Positions 60,032 through 64,000 of a DNA stretch of 64,000 nucleotides are shown here, piece after piece. Numbering within the stretch: position 1 is the first letter of the stretch; every line of letters starts with the position of its first letter. Under the pieces are notes generated by a model. The model saw nothing but the letters and a program-made list of their open reading frames with translations. It was not told the DNA's origin and made no database searches. A program made the translations under genes and the position numbers. The DNA lies in contig NZ_AP023081.1 of NCBI RefSeq assembly GCF_026072635.1, forward strand, positions 2,903,501-2,967,500. The letters run 5' to 3'. This DNA is from Pseudomonas solani. GTDB lineage: Bacteria > Pseudomonadota > Gammaproteobacteria > Pseudomonadales > Pseudomonadaceae.

Positions 60032-61123
60032 TCAGGCGGGGTAGATGGCGCCGAGGATGCGCAGGCCTTTGGCGCCGGTCACGCTCGGGCGGTTGGCAGG
60101 GATGCCTTCGAGGCAGCAATGGGCCAGCCAGGCAAAGGCCATGGCTTCGACCCAGTCTGCCGGTACGCCTCGGCTGTCGGTGCTGCTGACCTGAGTGCCG
60201 GGCAGTAGCTCGGCGAGGCGTTGCATCAAGGTGCCATTGTGGGCGCCGCCGCCGCAGACCAGCAGATCGCGGGTTTCCTCTTGGGATGCCATGAGTGCGT
60301 CTGCCATGGTGCGAGCGCTGAGCTCAAGAAGGGTGGCTTGCACGTCCTCTGCCTTGAAGGCGGGAAGCTTGGCCAGCTGCGTTTGCAGCCAAGGCAGGTT
60401 GAACAGTTCCCGGCCAGTGCTCTTGGGGCCGCACGTGCTGAAGAACTCATCCTTCAGCAGTGTGCTCAGCAACTGCGGCTGGACCTGGCCACTGGCTGCC
60501 CAGGCGCCATCACGGTCGTAGTCCTGGCCGAGGTTGAGCTGGATCCAGGCATCCATGAGTACGTTGCCGGGCCCGCAATCGAAACCACGCACCTGCTGGT
60601 TGGGTTCGATCAGGCTGAGGTTGCTGAACCCACCGATGTTGAGCACGGCGCGGTTGCCTCTGTCATTGTCGAAGAGCGCCTCGTGGAAGGCTGGCACCAG
60701 GGGCGCACCCTGGCCGCCGGCAGCAACGTCGCGGCGCCGGAAGTCACCGACCACCGTGATGCCGGTGAGCTCGGCCAGCAGGGCGCAGTTGCCGATCTGG
60801 ATGGTGAAGCCGCGCGCCGGTTCGTGGCGCACGGTTTGGCCATGGCTGCCGATGGCGCGGATATCTGCGGCTGTGAGGCCTTTTTCGCGAAGCAGTTGGG
60901 CGATCCCCGAGGCGGCCAGTTCGACCCAGCGTTGTTCGGCCAAGGCCGCGCGTGCGAGTTCGTCTTCGCCTGGTGAACATAGCGAGAGCAACTCCTGGCG
61001 GAGTGTGTCGGGCATGGGGATGTAGTGCGAGGCGATCAGGCGGGTGTGTTCGCCTTGGTCGATCAGGGCGATGTCCAGCCCATCCAGGCTGGTTCCGGAC
61101 ATCACTCCGAGGTAGCGCGGCAT
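60032..61123 (-). CDS. anmK: Anhydro-N-acetylmuramic acid kinase
   Basis: 363 aa. ASKHA-fold kinase: YLGVMSGTSLDGLDIALID, AIGSHGQTVRHEP, VGDFRRRDVAAGGQGAPLVP, LNIGGFSNLS and VCGGGAHNGTLM are family motifs. It phosphorylates and opens 1,6-anhydroMurNAc from wall turnover, complementing AmgK and MurU in the same window. It lies 4 bp after the M23 peptidase gene, so wall cleavage and recycling are co-transcribed. Confidence 0.97.
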   Translation of the reverse strand: MPRYLGVMSGTSLDGLDIALIDQGEHTRLIASHYIPMPDTLRQELLSLCSPGEDELARAALAEQRWVELAASGIAQLLREKGLTAADIRAIGSHGQTVRHEPARGFTIQIGNCALLAELTGITVVGDFRRRDVAAGGQGAPLVPAFHEALFDNDRGNRAVLNIGGFSNLSLIEPNQQVRGFDCGPGNVLMDAWIQLNLGQDYDRDGAWAASGQVQPQLLSTLLKDEFFSTCGPKSTGRELFNLPWLQTQLAKLPAFKAEDVQATLLELSARTMADALMASQEETRDLLVCGGGAHNGTLMQRLAELLPGTQVSSTDSRGVPADWVEAMAFAWLAHCCLEGIPANRPSVTGAKGLRILGAIYPA

Positions 61124-61127
61124 CGAA

Positions 61128-62567
61128 TCAGCGCTTGTTCTGCGCGAGCATGGTGGCCTTTTCCTGGTCCATGCGTGCCATCAGCGGCTTGCTCATCTGC
61201 AGGAAGCGCTTCTTCTCTGCAGCGGCGAGCGGGTCAGCCATGGGCAGCTTCACGCCGAGCGGGTCGACGTGTTGGCCGTTCACCTGGAACTCATAGTGCA
61301 GGTGCGGGCCGGTGGAGAGACCCGTGGTACCGATGTAGCCGATGATCTGACCTTGCCTGACGGTGCCGCCGGTCTTGATGCCTTTGGCGAAACCCTGCAT
61401 GTGACCATAGAGCGTCCGGTACTTGCCGCTGTGCTGGATGATCACTGCGTTGCCATAACCGCCGCGACGCCCGGCCAGGAAAATTTTGCCGTCACCGGTG
61501 GCCTTGATCGGCGTGCCGCGAGGCGCTGCATAGTCGACGCCCTTGTGCGCGCGGATCTTGTTGAGGATCGGATGGCGACGGCCGAGCGAGAAGCGCGAGC
61601 TGATGCGGGCGAAGTCCACCGGGGTACGGATGAAGGCCTTGCGCATGCTGGTGCCGTCATCGCGGAAGTAGCTGGCAATGCCCTGGTTGTTGGTGAAGCG
61701 CACGGCACTGTAGGTCTTACCGCGGTTGGTGAAGCGAGCGGCGAGGATGTTGCCGGTGCCCACCTGCTTGCCGTTCACCGACTTCTCTTCATAGATGACT
61801 TCGAATTCGTCGCCTTCACGGATGTCGAGGGCGAAGTCGATGTCGTAATCGAAGATATTGGCCAGGTCCATGGTCAGGTTGTGAGACATGCCGGCGCGCT
61901 TGGCCGATAGGAACAGGGAGCTATCGATAACGCCATGGGCATAGGCGGTATGGATGTCCGGCTTGGCCAGGTCTCGCTTGAAGTCATAGCCCTTGTCAGT
62001 CTTGGACAGGGTGACGGTCTCGAGGTCGCTGAGCTTGGAGTGCAGGCTCTGCAGTTCACCCTCGGGGCTCAGGCGGAATTCGAAGGCCTGGCCGATCTTC
62101 AGGCGACTGAGGTCTTTGGCGTCCTTGCTGCTGTTGAGCACATCGTGCAGTACGGTGGCGGACAGGCCGACCTTGCTGAACAGCGTCGACAAGGTATCGC
62201 CGTTGCCTACGCTGACCGTATGCAAGCCGGGATCTTTCGGAGGTTCGCTGGAGGCAAGCTCGCTTTGGGTCTGTTCGTCCTTGTTCGCATCTTTGTCGGC
62301 GCTGTTCTGGTTGTCTGCAGGGCGCTCGATGTTAGCGAATGGCGAGCTGCCCTCTTCCCCGATGACTGCGTCTGGTCGGAGGTCGTCCTTTTCCTGGATG
62401 AGGGCTTCTGAGCCGTTCTCCATTTCCAGGTTGATGTAGGTCTTCTTCGCCTCGACCTCGCGAGACGGGAACACCAGCAAAGCCAGGCTGAGCAGCGCAG
62501 CTACACCGCTTGCGGCCAGCAAATGGCTTTTCGGGTAGCGCGGCGCTTTAGGAACAATATGCGTCAT
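61128..62567 (-). CDS. M23 family peptidoglycan endopeptidase (MepM-like)
   Basis: 479 aa. One N-terminal transmembrane/signal helix (about 15-35), an acidic Asp/Glu/Asn-rich linker (50-110), a LysM/OapA-like domain (about 112-165), and a C-terminal LytM/M23 domain with the zinc motifs HKGVDYAAPRGTP and HLHYEFQVNG. It cuts peptide crosslinks in the wall during growth. Upstream of and probably co-transcribed with anmK; divergent from tyrS. Confidence 0.95.
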   Translation of the reverse strand: MTHIVPKAPRYPKSHLLAASGVAALLSLALLVFPSREVEAKKTYINLEMENGSEALIQEKDDLRPDAVIGEEGSSPFANIERPADNQNSADKDANKDEQTQSELASSEPPKDPGLHTVSVGNGDTLSTLFSKVGLSATVLHDVLNSSKDAKDLSRLKIGQAFEFRLSPEGELQSLHSKLSDLETVTLSKTDKGYDFKRDLAKPDIHTAYAHGVIDSSLFLSAKRAGMSHNLTMDLANIFDYDIDFALDIREGDEFEVIYEEKSVNGKQVGTGNILAARFTNRGKTYSAVRFTNNQGIASYFRDDGTSMRKAFIRTPVDFARISSRFSLGRRHPILNKIRAHKGVDYAAPRGTPIKATGDGKIFLAGRRGGYGNAVIIQHSGKYRTLYGHMQGFAKGIKTGGTVRQGQIIGYIGTTGLSTGPHLHYEFQVNGQHVDPLGVKLPMADPLAAAEKKRFLQMSKPLMARMDQEKATMLAQNKR

Positions 62568-62748
62568 GGCGAGTGGTGTTTTTTAGAATGTGAACTAACT
62601 GCCTAAAATATAACCAAAATCCGGTGTAGGCAACCTCAAGATCCTGCCTTCCGCCGGTTGGTACCGCCCCGGGCGCAAAACTTGTAATTAGTCAGCGATC
62701 TTGTATGTTTGGTTCCCTTTCGGTTTCTCTAGTGTGTACGGGGCTGTC

Positions 62749-63948
62749 ATGAAGTCGGTTGAAGAGCAGCTGGCGCTTATCAAGCGCGGCGCGGAAGAGG
62801 TTCTGGTCGAGTCCGAGCTGGTTGAAAAGCTCAAGCGGGGGCAGCCCCTTCGTATCAAGGCGGGGTTCGATCCGACCGCGCCCGATCTGCACCTCGGTCA
62901 TACCGTCCTTATTAATAAGCTGCGTCAGTTCCAGGAGCTGGGCCATCAGGTCATCTTCCTTATAGGTGACTTCACCGGGATGATCGGTGACCCCAGCGGC
63001 AAAAGCGCCACTCGCCCGCCTTTGACCCGCGAGCAGGTCCTGGACAACGCCGAGACCTACAAGACTCAGGTTTTCAAGATTCTTGATCCGGCGAAGACCG
63101 AGGTTGCGTTCAACTCCACCTGGATGGACCAGTTGAGTCCTGCGGACTTCATTCGTCTGTCTTCGCAATACACCGTCGCTCGCATGTTGGAGCGCGATGA
63201 CTTCGACAAGCGCTACACCACCAATCAGCCCATCGCTATCCATGAGTTCCTCTATCCGCTGGTTCAAGGGTACGACTCGGTGGCCTTGCGTGCGGACGTG
63301 GAGCTTGGGGGGACTGACCAGAAGTTCAACCTGCTGATGGGGCGTGAACTGCAGCGTGCTTATGGGCAGGAGTCTCAGTGCATCGTCACCATGCCGCTGC
63401 TCGAGGGCTTGGATGGCGTGAAGAAGATGTCCAAGTCCCTGGGTAACTATGTGGGTATCCAGGAAGCGCCGGGCGTTATGTACAGCAAGCTCGTTTCCAT
63501 TCCTGATGTGCTCATGTGGCGTTACTTCGAGCTGCTCAGCTTCCGCTCCATGGAGGAGATCGAGCAGTTCCGTCGTGATGTTGAACAGGGCGCCAATCCG
63601 CGTGACATCAAGATCAAGTTGGCCGAAGAGATCGTCGCTCGTTTCCATGGTGAGGAAGCTGCGGCTTCTGCTCATCGTTCTGCGGGGAACCGTATGAAGG
63701 AAGGCGAGCTGCCGGAAGACCTGCCGGAGACCGAGCTGCTATCTATAGAGGACATGCCCATTGCATCCGTCCTTAATAAGGCAGGGCTGGTGAAGAACGC
63801 TGCTGTCGCTCGTGATCTGCTCGGTTCGGGTGGTGTGCGTGTTGATGGCGTCGTTGTGGATCGCGGCTTCATCTTCAAGCTCGGTGCCGTGCATGTCTGT
63901 CAGGCTGGCAAGAAGGCGTTTGCGCGCATCTCGTTGAAGGCTGAATGA
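62749..63948 (+). CDS. tyrS: Tyrosyl-tRNA synthetase
   Basis: 399 aa from the ATG at 62749 (MKSVEEQLALIKRGAEEVLV). Class I synthetase of the TyrZ-like bacterial type: HIGH-like HLGHTVLINKL, KMSKS in VKKMSKSLGNY, and a C-terminal S4 RNA-binding domain (about 335-395). Codon choice uses T-ending and less favoured codons more than its neighbours. An rRNA-type promoter follows. Confidence 0.97.
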   Translation: MKSVEEQLALIKRGAEEVLVESELVEKLKRGQPLRIKAGFDPTAPDLHLGHTVLINKLRQFQELGHQVIFLIGDFTGMIGDPSGKSATRPPLTREQVLDNAETYKTQVFKILDPAKTEVAFNSTWMDQLSPADFIRLSSQYTVARMLERDDFDKRYTTNQPIAIHEFLYPLVQGYDSVALRADVELGGTDQKFNLLMGRELQRAYGQESQCIVTMPLLEGLDGVKKMSKSLGNYVGIQEAPGVMYSKLVSIPDVLMWRYFELLSFRSMEEIEQFRRDVEQGANPRDIKIKLAEEIVARFHGEEAAASAHRSAGNRMKEGELPEDLPETELLSIEDMPIASVLNKAGLVKNAAVARDLLGSGGVRVDGVVVDRGFIFKLGAVHVCQAGKKAFARISLKAE

Positions 63949-63964
63949 TTTTTTCATTTAAGTG

Positions 63965-63992
63965 TTGACGTGCCGTTTCTGATCCCTATAAT
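63965..63992 (+). promoter_or_regulatory. Strong sigma-70 promoter, probably of an rRNA operon
   Basis: TTGACG (-35), 16-bp spacer, TATAAT (-10), then a GC-rich GCGC discriminator as in stringently controlled rRNA promoters. It points rightwards out of the window. In PAO1 a 16S rRNA gene follows tyrS. Confidence 0.8.
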
Positions 63993-64000
63993 GCGCACCA

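Noticed and set aside
1..64000. CRISPR arrays, insertion sequences, prophage genes
   Set aside because: No regularly spaced repeats, transposase, integrase or phage structural genes were seen on either strand.

Overview
This window is a Pseudomonas chromosome segment: high GC, GTG starts, and from about 4.85 kb to the right end it follows, gene by gene, the Pseudomonas aeruginosa PAO1 segment from PA0575 to PA0668. It is not P. aeruginosa. The R/F-pyocin cluster that splits trpE from trpG in that species is absent, and several locus neighbours differ (no yqeY between rpsU and dnaG, no argC between hemJ and the DUF6776 gene, no PA0602-like gene in the agt cluster, an extra SUMF1-domain gene between hinT and coq7). 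Statements about PAO1 gene order come from memory, not from a search.

Layout. 0-3.7 kb is an accessory signalling region: the first codons of a probable two-partner-secretion transporter, divergent from a receiver/AraC regulator overlapping a 7TM hybrid histidine kinase that carries a frameshift. 3.7-4.85 kb is a lower-GC patch against tRNA-Ile2(CAU), with a ParDE-type toxin-antitoxin pair and orphan small ORFs. 4.9-13.1 kb holds rmcA (c-di-GMP), then rpoD, dnaG and rpsU. 13.3-17.6 kb holds tsaD, plsY, folB-folK, cca and a lipoprotein. 17.7-22.6 kb is the PrkA kinase/DUF444/SpoVR stress operon. 22.9-30.5 kb is the envelope and housekeeping operon lptD-surA-pdxA-rsmA-apaG-apaH-glpE. 30.6-33.1 kb holds amgK-murU-djlA. 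34.3-41.8 kb is the agtSR two-component system with the agtABCD ABC transporter. 41.9-47.5 kb is rpe-gph followed by an unbroken trpEGDC operon, with a Trp-codon leader peptide nested in the end of gph. 47.5-53.5 kb holds vfr, an OsmC protein, speD, coq7, a SUMF1 protein, hinT and an AAA ATPase. 53.5-58.2 kb holds an SDR, a DUF805 protein, a D-threonine-aldolase-like protein, a nitronate monooxygenase and hemJ. 58.4-64 kb holds a DUF6776 protein, bactofilin, erpA, anmK, an M23 peptidase and tyrS, and the window ends on a strong sigma-70 promoter that probably belongs to an rRNA operon just outside.

Three genes (the 7TM kinase, rmcA, pdxA) are each split by one missing base in a run of G. The shared pattern makes consensus or assembly error more likely than three real mutations. 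I found no convincing wholly new defence or mobile system. The most interesting items are the 21-bp direct repeats before the receiver/AraC gene, the gph-nested trp leader, the joined trpEGDC operon without pyocin genes, the missing argC and yqeY, the SUMF1 insertion, and a possible upstream peptide before speD.
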